A stretch of DNA of 64,000 nucleotides, from the NCBI RefSeq assembly GCF_032062135.1, contig NC_092869.1:46041897-46105896 (forward strand). The letters are read 5' to 3'. Of the stretch, positions 1 through 35,200 are shown one piece after another. The translations under genes and the position numbers were made by a program. The notes beneath the pieces were generated by a model, which saw nothing but the letters and a program-made list of their open reading frames with translations, had not been told where the DNA came from and made no database searches. Source of the stretch: Pyxicephalus adspersus (taxonomy: Eukaryota > Chordata > Amphibia > Anura > Pyxicephalidae). Position 1 is the stretch's first letter; the number at the start of each line of letters is the position of its first letter.

Positions 1-364
1 CGCAAACCGCAGCCAACAGCTTATTAAGGTTTTAAAAAAAAAAAAGTGTTATTTCTTTTCGTCTCGTAGAACGGACAGCTTTTGCAGATGCTGGAAAATT
101 AACCGAGCGGTGATACAGGAGGCCATATTCAGAGGAGCACGCCGGGAGGGTAACCCATCTATCTGATACAGGTTTGGGGCCAGTCCACATAGAAATGACA
201 TATCAGTATTTGGAAGATATTGGAAGAGATGCAAAGGGGAACAAAAATACCCCAACTTCCACATAGACAGAGCCGGGAATTAATCAAAGAACTCACAGAT
301 GAGGATCTGTACACCAATCCTCTCCCCATCACAAAATAAATTCCCAGACTGATATCCATTCTCC

Positions 365-1235
365 TACCTATAAGGCCAAATTTAGATAGACAACCCTTGA
401 AATGATGGGTTCAGGTGTCCCCAGTGAAGGGTCCTGATAATAAGCCTTGTGGTTACAGTTTGTCCTTTTCTGTTCCCCCATGACTATACCCCGGAGGTAC
501 AATGCCAGCTCCATAAAGACATGGGGTCACCAGTTTGGAGGAACTCGAGTGTCCTACACAGAGCCCTGACCTCAACCCCACTGAAGTTCTTTGGAGTGAA
601 TTGGAATGGTGAGCCTGATCTTCTTATCCAAAATCCCACCTTCCTATATAGCCAGATGTATGGAGGACACCTCCTCAAATGATGAAGACCAATTGTTCCC
701 AGTGAAGGATCTTTTTATTACTGCATCATACAAAGACATTGTAAACAATTCTGGGCCCAATGGCCAAAAGTCTAAGGAGCCGCTCCATGGTTGGGTTCAG
801 ATGTTTCCAATAAAAGGGTCAAACAAGAGACCTTGTAGGCTATTGGGTTCTTCCAGCTTTGTAGTCAGAGTTTGGTGAAGAGCCTTTTCTGCTCCCCTAT
901 GACATGGGGTCACCAGTTTGGAGGAACTTGAGTGTCCTACAGAGCCCTGAACTCACACCTTTGTGATGAATTGGAATGGCGAACCAGGTCTTCTCATCAA
1001 ACATCAGAACCTGACTTCACTAATTGGGACAAGTTAACAAGGTGGCCCCCAAAAACCTTGTGGGAAGTCTACAGCAAAGAGTAGAGGATGGTATAACCAC
1101 TAAGGTGGGCAATGCCATATGCACAGCCATAAATAGGGGGGGTGGCTGACCCAACTTTATATTAACGATCATAGTTTTGGAATGGGATTTTCAACAAGCT
1201 CCTATAGATATAATGGTCAGGGGTTCCATAAACAA
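365..1235 (+). mobile_element. Tc1/mariner-like transposon relic, partly duplicated
   Basis: Two decayed stretches of a DDE transposase 3' end: one about 440-615, one about 720-1235. Both share CATGGGGTCACCAGTTTGGA and a PDLNP-like segment (SPDLNPTEVLWSELEW in the first). The second runs to a terminal ATGGTCAGGGGTTCC-type end. Many stops and indels; not functional. Confidence 0.6.
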
Positions 1236-4200
1236 TTAGCCAGAAGCAACAAGACCTTTCTGTACTGAAAGCATTCCTACACCTAAAATAGGGTAAATTG
1301 AGATGTTGATGAACACAAGTGGTGCCGAAGGAGTTAATACTTCGAAGGGCTCAGTCGGCGCAGTCCGTCACTCCGACAGACGCAGAGCACATTATGGAGC
1401 ATTAATTCATTAATCTGCTCACAAAATAAACATTTAAGTTATGGAATTTCCTGTCTAGCCAACTTAATGTGTTTGAGTTCTCAAAGGTTTTTGTTATAAC
1501 ATCAACACCGGGCCGGCTTAATCTCGCAGAGAAAACAATTAGCGCATTATTAATCTATAAAACTCCATCTAATCTAATCTTTTACCAATTTTTCAAAAAT
1601 GGCAGGAAAGGGGCGAGGGGGGATATGAAATATGATATGATGTGGAAGCCGGCCAACGGTCTGAGCTGGTACAATGGATTGAAGAAAACCCAAACAATAA
1701 ATGGCGGAGTGCGCCAGAGAAGTCTGAGCTTAGCTGGCTGTGCGCTCACGGCATACGCTGCGGTTTAGAATATTAAGGAGATGATAAGTTTGCCATCTGG
1801 GTTTCCATCTACAAATGTGTAATTTCTATTTAACTCTGACACGGCTGTTGAAATGTTTTTTTTGTCTTTCGCGTTAACAAAATGAATACCAGACCTGCAT
1901 AGAATGGTGTAAACACGGCTCCATACAAGAACAGGGAAAGAATTGCTCATAGGTAATTTTCCACAACACGTTTGACAGCATGCCGAACTTTTTCTGAAAG
2001 CAAAAGTTCTTACTAGTTCTTCATAACAAGGGATGGGCGAAATTGGGAGATTTCCTTAAAACTTGAAGGTGAAATGAAAGTGATTTTTAAATGAGAAAAT
2101 AACAATGAATGATTTCTTGGTAATAAGGAAACTGCTGTCAACAATCTCTGACCTTCTGCTTGACCAAAATTCTTTCCTATATCTAGATAATATCATTCTT
2201 TAATAAACAAAGTCATGTGATTGCAAAGTTGGGGGTTCACATGATGTTAATAAGGCCATGCTAAGGTTTTGTCTATAAACAAAGCTAATTCATAGTGCTG
2301 GAGTGTCACAGCGAATGATTTGTAAATAAGTAAATGTGCTTGAATGCAGACACTAAGAAATGTATAGAACTTTTTATATACATCATGGAGGCTTCTTCAT
2401 TCTATAGACCTCCTGCTCTAGAATGGAGCTCTGGTTTCACCCCTTGCAAAGTCTGGGCTTCTCTATGGGCTGGCAAGGTCACATATTTACATTACAGGAG
2501 TTAAGTACTTAGTGCTTAAAGTCAAAATAAACCTCAAAGTGTGTGTGGACATTCCTAGAACAACAAAATATAAAACAACAAACTACACATGCAACAGATA
2601 ATCATCAATATGATGAAGTTACTTCAGCAACCTAAAAATTGATTCTATCAACGGAGCATCAACGTTTACTATCAGGTTTGGAGGAAAATCAAACAAGGGA
2701 GGACATTCATACTCCATGCAGACAAGGTCCCTGGTAAAAAGTATTAGAACCATGCAGCAAGATAATGTTAAAACAATTAAATGCTATACATGGCTTCAAG
2801 AATTCTCTGCAATTGGACCCCTCTCCTCCCAGTCATGCTAACTCTGATTAGTAAACAGTATTTAAAAGTAAAAAGCCCAAACACACATTTGTGATACTTT
2901 AAAACACCAGGACATTTAAAGGTGACATCCTGGCAAACTACTAAATACATAAAAAATGCATATACAGAATCCACAAAAAAAACACTAAAGCAGGTGTGTC
3001 CAAACTTTGGAACAAGGCTAAAAATGTGTGGGGGCCGACCGCTAACCAGGGGTAGTGTGGGCGTGGTCCCGGACAGCACATGCCCACCGGGGTGACAAGA
3101 GGGATTCTCTGTGCATGGAGTCCGGTGTCAGTGCGGGCTCTGTGCAGGACACGTTCTTAGAATAGGAGTGGGCGTGGACAGTGCGGGCCCCGCACAGCAC
3201 ACAACCACTATAATGACGTTGGGGATTCCCATCCTGCCGATTATGCCCGCTGAGTAGTGGGACGATAATTGCAAGATGGTTGATCAACTCTAATGAAATA
3301 TAAAATAGCTTTTTTGTACGCATATATTTTATACTCTGGTCAACAGTGCTAGCGGCCTGCAAAATTTTTGATTTTTTGACAGAGTGGAAATCTGAACACG
3401 GGCTGCAACTGACCCCCAGGCTAGACTCTGGACATGCCTGCACTAATGGTACTGACATTGGTGATCTGGGTACAATGGCCTCCTGACAATGGAGGGGAGT
3501 ATTAGTCAGCAAGTGGTCTGTCGGTGAAGGTAATGTGTTGCATGCAGGAAATAGACAAGTGTTGGGTGATTAAAAAACAGCCAAATTGTATTGAAATTGA
3601 ATGATAGATCAGAGCACCACAGCAGGTTGTGTGGTGTGTTCCAGGTGTGTTGGGGCCAATACCTAACAAAAGTGGTCCAAGGAAGGACGAATGGGAAACT
3701 AGCAACAGGATCATGGGTGCCCAAGACCAAGAGATGTGCATGGGGAAAAAGGAAAAGGTACCCCATCTGATCTATCTCACAGAAGAGCTACTGAAGCAGA
3801 AATTGCTAAAAAAACAAAAACAAAAAAACAAAAAACAAAACAAAACACACACAATGGTGACTATGAGAGGAAAGGGTCAGAACAGACAGAGCATCAAATT
3901 GCAGCCATGTAATCACAGTGGAGGCAAAGCACCTACAATGGGACAAGTCCAATCTGATAGATGGTGGTTTGGTTTCATTTTAAGATGTATAGCACATGTA
4001 TAGCAAAGGAATAGCATATTATAGGACTAAGAAGTCTTGCGGAGTCCAGAGTCTTTGGGAAAGAGCATAGGAGACCTACACAAAATAAACAGCCGGTTTT
4101 ATTCTTTTGGCTGATCTGTGTATGGGAAACCAATGAGCTCATCTGTCATTTTGCTCATCTCATCGCAGCATATTGTTGGCACAAGTGACTGGGTCCTGGT

Positions 4201-4591
4201 GTTTCTTGCCCCTACCTCAGTCTATGCTCTGCTGTGGGGGATCACAATGTTGTGACACCAAGTCATGTACAGGTGCTGCATGCAAATAAACAATTCTCCA
4301 ACAGTTGAGCTTTGATTAAATATAACCGCCCAGTGGGTATGATAAGTTTATATAGGAAGGAATTCTTGTTGTACACAGCAACTAAATCCCAGGTGCCACT
4401 CTTCTCCATATTCATTATCTTCAGGACCCACTATAACATGGTTTATTAGTTTGTAATAGGACTTAAAGCATGCTACAATGGCTTGCAATTGTACTACTTG
4501 AGGCTACTAGGATCACAGTACTTTATGTGCAATACTAATGTGCTGATTAAGTCCCATTACATATTTGGTACAGATATCACGTTAAGCTCAC
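1236..4591. other. TRIP11 intron toward missing 3' exons
   Basis: No coding exon recognised. Holds AT-rich unique sequence, a hAT-like relic near 2990-3500 (starts CAGGTGTGTCCAAACTTTGG), and an A-rich stretch at 3806-3850. Confidence 0.5.
2992..3500. mobile_element. Probable hAT transposon relic
   Basis: Begins CAGGTGTGTCCAAACTTTGG and continues into GGGGGCCGACC, the usual opening of vertebrate hAT elements. The right boundary is uncertain and no transposase is legible. Confidence 0.4.
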
Positions 4592-26800
<22,209 letters not shown>

Positions 26801-28470
26801 CAGCTCCACGTGTTAAAGAACCTGTATCCAGGGAGGATGATCCATCCAGATTGCAGCTCTGGACTTTGTACCTTCAAATAAAAGTCAGCATTGGCCATTC
26901 CTGTCCTGGAAATTGTGTTACAATGTAGTGTACAATTACCAAAAGAAATGGGACCAGACATGGGAATGGGGGAGGATCAGGGGGCTCTACATCCATGGAA
27001 CCTCTGCACCTTTCCTCCTTGCATTAAGCAGATCTATCACTGAAATTTTAATTTTGGGTGATGGATTTGTTCACACCCTTACATTTCATACAAGTCCTAA
27101 AGAACCAGAAATGAGGCTGACGCGTTTTGCAGATTTTTTTCCTCTGAATCTTTAAAGGACAACAGCGTGAGGGAGCTCTATCACCTTCATCGTGTGATGT
27201 CAAAATTATAACAAGATGGCAACCAAATGGACAAGAGATACATACGGCATGAATGGAGAACCTTTCATGCTAAAATTCAATGCACATTAGCACTGAACTA
27301 CAACAGATTGGCTGCTTGTGCTGTTTCCCCGTCTCAGTTTGAACTGTTGTGTACTAAGACTACAATGGTTGGCCAATCAAGATTGCTGAGCTGAAAAAAG
27401 GAGCAGCAAAGAATGTCGGCAGAAGAACTTGGGCGCATAATGCCCCACCCTGCCAGATGGTGGCACCACTGCAAGCGTGAAGGGAGGTGAGTTTTGTGCC
27501 ACTTTATGTAACACAGGTTATGTGACTACAATATTCTATGACTGGTCAGTAATAATAGAAGCAGCAGACTGATAAACTAATTTCTCTGCTCTATTTTCCT
27601 ATCTGCAAATCCCTGCTAACAGCAGAAAATCCGATTGGCTCCTTGTGCTGCTTCTTTCTCTCCCAGCTTTGCTGTACAGGAACTGTAAGATCCTAATATC
27701 AGGTCAGAATCAGGAAATGGTTGTATTTCATACTGGAAGGAAGCTTTTAAAATGTGTAACATGTTGGTTTTCCAGTAATACAGACACTGTAATGTAAGAA
27801 CTGTAATGCTCAGAAGCAGCAAGGTGTCTCTGAAAACAGTTTGGGAATGCTCTGATCATATCCTTTCACATTTCTCAGATCCGTGTACTTTACTCACTTA
27901 CAAACAAAAAATGTGGTAAAAAAACTTTGTTTAGTTCACATATCATACACCTGGCATCCTCCACCAATCATACAATGTGCTAAAATGCAGCAATATGGCC
28001 GCTGATCCTGCAAGGTGGGGGCTGGCTGGCAGATTTTTTTCTGCTCAGGGCCCCATGTAAGATTTGATTTTTCTAACATACGTCAGCATATATGCACAGC
28101 CCACTCCTCAGGGGCGGTCCCACACAAGAGTGGTATTTCAGGTTCTGTTTTGTTACCTGGCATTCAGTGCTGAGCCACAGACCTTCAACAAGCATGCAGT
28201 GCAGGAGTCCAGACTTCACTTATTGCCTGCTTATTTCAGATTAGTGACTGGTTAGAGTATTTACCCAGCCACCTCCCCACACTGCCTGAGCCCCCTACGA
28301 ACATAGCAGGTAAATGGAAGCAAATGACCAGACTCCCAATTTTGCAACAATTACCAGACCCCACCATTGACACATATGGAGTGCCAGACCTGAACACAGC
28401 AGTAATGGGGGGGGGGACCCCCCGGGGGGGGGGGGACCCCACAAAGTTCAGCAGTTTACCCTGGAACTTA

Positions 28471-28748
28471 GGCTATGTACACACGTGCAATATGTCAACG
28501 ACTAATGACTGCACGATGCATAAGCGAGCTCTGTACATACAGCACTGTTCTGCTGTAGGGGTGGAAGGAGAGAACAACGGAGCGGCACCACACTGTGCTC
28601 TCTCCCCCTTCACTTCCATTACGATCATTCGTCGTTTGTAGATCCGCCAAGACGGTCGTTTGGACAATGGAGGACGAGCACTGTACACGCCAGATATCGG
28701 CCCTGAGCCGAGCATTGGACGAGAACCATTGCATGTGTGTACTTAGTC
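28471..28748. mobile_element. Harbinger-like MITE, family F copy 2
   Basis: Ends GGCTATGTACACACGTGC and (reverse) GACTAAGTACACACATGC, flanked on both sides by TTA (28468-28470, 28749-28751), the 3-bp target duplication typical of PIF/Harbinger. A fragment of a third end follows at 28753-28810. Confidence 0.75.
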
Positions 28749-30559
28749 TTAGGATTTGTACACGTTAGATTTGTGTCATTGGAAATTATCTTTCACAATC
28801 CTTTCCAACAACAAAATATTTAGCAAGAGACAGGCAACACAATTTTAGCAATGGCAGTCTCCATTGTTTCGTCCTAGGAGCATTGGTCCCTGGTATATAT
28901 TTAGCACCAATGAACCCACTGCAGCCAAAGTGCCAAGGCGAGAATTGAAAAGCCATGGAGCAAAGGATGTGAAAAATTCCAGTCCACCCGCAGACTATGA
29001 CACTGTTGAATAGTCTCATACATGACGCAGAATTTGAAAAACTGGGGCATGGGGCACAAATGTGAAGTTTTACTCATAGCAATTAATTGGAATTCTTCTA
29101 TAATGTTTAGCCTTGTACTGTTCACCAGCCAGGAACACTTCTTTTGCTATACAATGTACATCCAGAATCACACTGCACCGCTGAACACTGTCATGCCAAC
29201 CTACCCATATCCAGGGACCCTTACCCTACACTGTTGCAATACTCTATGCACTCCGATCCCTGTGCATGCAAACACTCCATTATTTGCCATTTTGTTCTTA
29301 CCTTTTTTTTAGTAAGTCATCCCAGTATTGCTCATATCCAGGTAATATTGTCACATGCAGTGTAGCCGACTCCAAACTCTGCAATCCAACCCCACCAACC
29401 TCCAGAATCTTACATGCCCAAAACACTTTCCAGCCACAACAAGCACACCCAGAACCTCAATCTTTTGCACGTTATGCACACCCAACTCCTCTGTCTGCAA
29501 ATAGCACAGAAGGATTTCAAAGCCTCCTGAACACAGAAAATCTCAGGAACATTACCAGGTACAACATTTTAAAATGCATCTCTACTTTTTTTTTTTTTTT
29601 AAACTTTCCAAAAAATGTAACATTAAAATCATCACCTTTGTAAACATAATTTCATCCCCCCTCCATCCGGAACAGTTCATATTCTGTTGGTACTGTATTG
29701 TCTGTCTAGTAATCTGCAGCAGACATTGTACTCACTTCAGACGTGAACCTTGCATATACTTGAAAATGGAGATTGTTGGTCTGGATTTTGAATTTGGTGG
29801 TCCTGCGAACAGCCTTGGATTGTTGTTTAAATGAACAATAATGAGTAGCACAGTGCATGTCCTTGCCCAGTGTTCAAATCCACGTGTAGGACAGCTCTAG
29901 ATTAGTAGTTTATAGGATGCATATTGTAATTTGTGACCAATACAACCATGAAAAAAGTTAGTCAATACAAGAGCTTACACAGTACTAGTAAAGTGCACCT
30001 GTCATTGTGTTGTAAACAAGGAGAGTTGTATGGTCTTCTGCTCGGAGTTCAGAAGTCATTGAGGCGTAGATGTCCGGCATCCTCTGTATGTGTCGATGGA
30101 CTTGACAATAATTCTGTGATTGGTCTACTTCGATAATTGTAAAATATGTTTTAATTTGATGTGATATAGGTTACGCTCAGGTGCTGGTTCTGCCATGGTA
30201 ACAGAATGCAGAATAAAGGTACACTGGACTAGAGCAAGTCCTAACCATCAAAGCTGAACTCCAGGCTAGATACACAAATAAAATATTTGGGAGCTATTGC
30301 ATGTGAAAGGATTTCTATTTCTACCATCCAGTCCTAAGATTTACATGGCACAACCCAGTCTAGCAGGGAAGAGAACCTGGTTTTGGTCTGCTGGAGAATT
30401 ACTTTCACTTACATGTTTGTAGCAGGAATGGTGAGGTTTTCTGGTACTACCACTAGAGAGACACGAGTAAATCTTTTTTTTATCAATAAATTACCGAAAC
30501 ACAGAAAATTGTATACATGTAGTGTAGATGTACAGGTGGATTAGTGTGAATAGTCTAGT

Positions 30560-30812
30560 CCGGTGTTTCTTGACATTTTTCACACTGGGGGAACCCTTGA
30601 AATAACTTCCAGGTCTTCAGTTCTAAAATTCCTATATCTACAGCTCACAGTATATTAGTGTGGTGGTCAGTGGGAAGAATTCCTCTTACATTGCTGGCCA
30701 TTGGGAAGAATGTCACCCTTACAGATAGCCAAAAAGATCATTGGGTCACTTATACTGACCTAAGAGTCACAAAGTGCTCATTGCTTGAGGAACACCAGAT
30801 TAAAAACAGCGG
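30560..30812 (-). mobile_element. hAT-like element family D copy 2
   Basis: Reverse orientation with GGTGTTTCTTGACATTTTTC at the 5' side and the common GAATGTCACCCTTACAGATA core. Confidence 0.65.
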
Positions 30813-31409
30813 TTTAGTTTGTGCCGTTGTATCTTATGTCCTCCCACACTTGTTCGAGTGTGAATGACCTGAATAAAGTTGTGGTTGTTATCCCCCCTAC
30901 AAGGATGTTTGGCCAAAATGGGCAAGTAATAGTCGTGAAATGATCCGATTGGTTGAGATCAGTTTATAATTGTTAACTCCAGATATCATTGACTTGAGTC
31001 CTGACGATTTCTGGATACGAGTAAGGAAATGCCAGATTCTCCCTGCCTGACTCTTCCCAGTTAGATGATATTACAATGGCCACTCCCTAGGGTCAAATGA
31101 GTCATGTGATCTTGCCATTGGAACTGTTGCTGTTTTGGACCATTGTACACCAATAAAGAAAGGTAGTACACAGTCTGTTGCTCTGCTCCTTGTTCTGCTG
31201 CGCTCTCTTCCAGTCTTAGCTCTGCAAGAGGCTGATGCCAAGTCAAATTTAGACTTAATGATGTGTTAAGGATTACAGAGCTGCAGTAGCTTGTGTCTTT
31301 TTATATTCGCCTGGAGTTCAGCTTTTGAAAATACACAAAAAACCTTCAATGCAAGTACCAAGTCCTAAGTCCAACACTTATCCTTAACATGATTTAAATT
31401 TATAAAAAT

Positions 31410-31574
31410 AATGTTCTCCCCAGGCCCTTTTAGCTGGGTGCAGCGCCCGGCCCTTTTTAGTAACCATCTGGCTGTTTTTGGGTGGTTAATGAAGAGCTGG
31501 GTCAAAATACAAAAGCCACCACCTGCCTACAGCTTCTTCTCACCCAGCTTAAAAAAATTCTGGGGAGAATACAG
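31410..31574 (+). mobile_element. MITE family C copy 2
   Basis: TGTTCTCCCCAGGCCCTTTT ... CTGGCTGTTTTTGGGTGGTT ... TTCTGGGGAGAATACAG. Confidence 0.7.
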
Positions 31575-31676
31575 ATAGTAGAGATGCACTTTTTTTTTGC
31601 TAAATACCTGTGTCTGAAGCTTCAGATGCATGCAGCCATTCTCTGGTCCACAGGCCATATACTAGATTCAGGGCAT

Positions 31677-32162
31677 TTTATTGTAGCATATTCATAATAT
31701 CATTGCCCCAAATCCATTATGCAGCATTGTAATGGCCATTTGATTAGAAGCTTCTGAGACAGCTTTGTGACAAGTCTTCCTAAATTATTTTTGAAAGGAC
31801 AGCTGGACATAGGGCCACATATATTGCAGAGCAGTCAGACAAGGCGGGAAGGGGATGGGCTTTAGACAGATGCAATCGCCGTGCTGCAAGCTCAGTTTGG
31901 TCGTGTGAAGTTCAGGCAGGTGAAGCGGGACCCGCAAGATGTTTCTGCATGACAGAGAGACACATCCGGAGACTGGGAAAGTGCAGGACAAAAATGATCT
32001 TCTTGTAAAAGTAAAATGCCACACAGACACCTTTAAAAAGACACCCATAAAAGCTTTAAAATCCCAAGCAGAGGCCCATCCAGAGGGTAGACTGAGTATG
32101 TACATCCTTACTCCCTGCAAACCAAGCAGGACAGTGTAAACAGACAGGTGGGAGCACCGTGG
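31677..32162 (-). other. ATXN3: ATXN3 3' UTR with candidate poly(A) signal
   Basis: The first AATAAA after the ATXN3 stop lies at 31682-31677 on the minus strand, giving a UTR of about 480 bases. No downstream cleavage evidence can be read; later signals are possible. Confidence 0.45.
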
Positions 32163-32254
32163 TCATTTTCCCTGGGTACCGGGACCTGTCCCTCCTGTAT
32201 CCAGTGACACTTTTGTAGCAGCTTTCAACACATCGTCATCGTTCATCGTAGCAT
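32163..32254 (-). CDS. ATXN3: ATXN3 exon 11, UIM3 and stop
   Basis: 92 bp including TGA. Encodes DATMNDDDVLKAATKVSLD then TGGTGPGTQGK. The acidic run, Ala and Ser of a ubiquitin-interacting motif align with human SEEDMLQAAVTMSLE. So this is the three-UIM isoform. Acceptor CTGCAG/AT. Confidence 0.9.
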
Positions 32255-35200
32255 CTGCAGCAGAACATCTGATGTTAGCATTTATCTCTTTTAAAGTACA
32301 ACAGATATGATTCAAGCAGTTGGAGATCTCTAACAATTAATCAAATGTAAAGCCGTTGTTATTTATTAATTACCTGGCCCAGCTGACAGCAATTATTTCC
32401 AACGACCACATCCCAGAAGTATAACAACAAAACCATCAAACACTTATAACTTTTAAGGCAGTAGTCACCAGACATATTTAAAAGAACAAGTACTGTAAAT
32501 TTTATTTCACATTTAAAATTTGAAAGAATAGAAATGGAGACATTGCAGTTATTCCTTTTGTTGAATTTAGAATCTGTCTGATATTACTGCAATAAAAGTC
32601 CCTATTGTTATTTTGATGAAATGTAAAGCCAAACAATATTACTACTTTTTTCTTAAATATACATTCAAAAAAATAATAAGTATGTAAATAAATAAATAAA
32701 TAAAAAAATATGTACTGTGTGTTTCCAATTGGTTAATTAAAGCTCATCCCCAGGCAACTTCAGAATCAGGTACAATAGTACACCCATTCTATCCTTGCCT
32801 TTTTTCAGAAAATATGCTTTGTGACACTGCAATATTCTAGTTCAAGGGCATATTTAGAAGTACTTGCAGCATTACATCCAGTCTGGGGAACAGGACCGCT
32901 CATCCCTGCTTCATGGCTTCTGATTGACCCCATGAAGTTTTCTGCAAGTAACTCATTACTCTGCAAGTAACTGCATGAATTTATGTGATCAGGATTGCAT
33001 TATACTGCCTGTCCTGCCCTGGTCTCCATCCATAGGCCAGATTTATTAAAGCTCTCCAAGGCTGGAGTATACACTTTCCACAGTAAAGTGGGGTTAGCCA
33101 GCAAACCTGTAATGGATCTGATCCAGGATTGAAAACATTTGCTAACATAAATTACTTAGGAAATACATTCCAGGTTTGCTGGATGCCCCAGCTTCACTGG
33201 GGAAAGTGTATCCTATCCAGCCTTGAAGAGCTTTAATAAATCTGGTCCCATGACACAGTCCCAGTACAAAGAAATTGTGGGAAATGTAGCCCAGCAGACT
33301 AAGGCTGCTTCACAGACAGAGACATACCTATAGAGTTGGATAATCAGTAGCTTTTGATCCTGTCACAGCTATATATAAAATGTATTCATGAGCGTAAATT
33401 ATATTATATAGGTATACAAGATGTCTATGTGTACAGGAAGAAGGAGGATATAAGAGAAAGCAGAAATCCCAAATATATGCTTTAAATATACTACTGAAAT
33501 AGTTTCTTTACCTGTACGGTAAGTGCTGTTGATCCCGAAAGAACCCTTGTGAGCGGATAACTTCCTGTGCTGCACAGTTATCACCGCTTCCAATTCATTA
33601 TACAAACCACCCCATGCTCCTATACTCGCAGTTTAGATACATTTTAGAGGGTTACTGTACTTGTAAAAATAATCTAACCCACCTTCATCCTCCATTATTA
33701 TTAATAATAAACAGTTTTTATATAGTGCCAACCTAATACACAGCACTGTACATTAAATATAGGTTGCAAATGACAGACAGATACAGGAGGAGGAGAGGAC
33801 CCCGCCCCGAAGAGCTTACAATCTAAGAGGTGGAGTAATACCTATGGTGATATTAAGAGCTGCAAGTGCTTCTGTTTAATCTACTTCTGCTAAGTATTCA
33901 CACCTGCCCAGTACAGGACCACAGACTTGTATAAAAGCACATAAACGTCTGTGCTACTATAATGCTCAGGTGCAATTACCTAATACAAGTGGAAAAAAAA
34001 AAAAAAAAGAGACCCGAAGTGCTTTGGACTTCCAAAAAGATAAATCTGTGGAAGAAAAGGGAGGGTCAGGTTAATTTAGGAAAGGGGGGGGGGGTAAAGC
34101 ATCTTTGATTTTTTTAGTGACAAAAGCATGACGAATTCTGTGACATTTGGTTTATAGAGGAACTTGTTTTCAACTTTTTTGTTCTTTTGATACATTATCA
34201 GTGCTACTGATCCGCACCATCGTTGAAGCCATTTCATTCCTACATACAATGTAACATGTGCATGTAATGTGTTGTAAAAATGCCACATGTGATCCCCATC
34301 AGATGCTAGTGTAGATTGTTTGCTATTAGTAATACAGCAAAGGTTTTACAATGAATATAAAATCAGATACCTTGGTCTGTGTTTGCAGACTGGTCTTGTT
34401 CAGGCTTTGACTGTTGCTGCCTAAAACAGAATATGGTTTCAGTCAGGGCTATTTACTAATCAATATACAATAGTGAAAAAAATAACTTCTGTCTCATTAA
34501 TACAGAATGTCGGAATAATAAAATTGTAGTTATGTACTCCTAATGTAATTTTGTGACTTTTGTTTGGAATAATCTGCTGCCGGGCACTGCATTATGAGGG
34601 ATTTTGCCTGCTACCACTTTGGCTTGTTGTGACATTGGCTATGGTAGCAGAAAGGTGACACATACTTATATTACCATGGCAGTATGATTCTTAAGCTGAG
34701 TAATGTCATGCTACCATGGAAAATGATTGACAATGAAGCCTTATCTACTGGTAGGATGGTGATATCACTGAGTATTGAAAACTGAAGATGTAATAACTTC
34801 AAAGTATTTAGTAAAAGTGGGACTCTAAAATAAACAGATAAACACAAAGTCAAAAATACTTGCATGGGAATTCTATGACCAGAAAAAGAATCTTGGCGTC
34901 CTTATCAGACAGCATAGCCGGGTCACTGATCTCCAATGTAGTAGTAACAGCAAAGCTTAGTAAAGGGCACTTTATGGGACTATATGCACAGATGAGCCAT
35001 CCCTCTGCTCTGTCACCATGTTCTTGGTCAGCTCATACACTGCAGCAGATCCTGACTGGCAAGTAGCCCCCCCCAGTCTAAGTGCTGCTGTACAGAAGGG
35101 ATAAAAAAAGGTGATAAAAAGGTAGAAGGTGCCTACACAAATTTCATACAAGTAAATATATTTATTTAATAACTACATCAATTTGTGTTTTTTTTTTTTT

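Larger units (their letters stand above)
26801..31676. other. TRIP11-ATXN3 intergenic region
   Basis: No gene recognised. Contents: repeat fragments with a GACGCGTTTTGC module (27116), a G-rich tract at 28405-28441, Harbinger-like MITE at 28471, poly-T at 29586-29600, hAT-like element at 30560, MITE C at 31410. Confidence 0.5.
32255..34370. other. ATXN3 intron 10
   Basis: Holds palindromic MITE G, a LINE tail and A-rich tracts (33993-34009); no exon. Confidence 0.45.

Noticed and set aside
3502..3766. Overlapping minus ORFs of 79 and 86 codons
   Set aside because: No family likeness, no splice support and low complexity; consistent with chance in intronic DNA.
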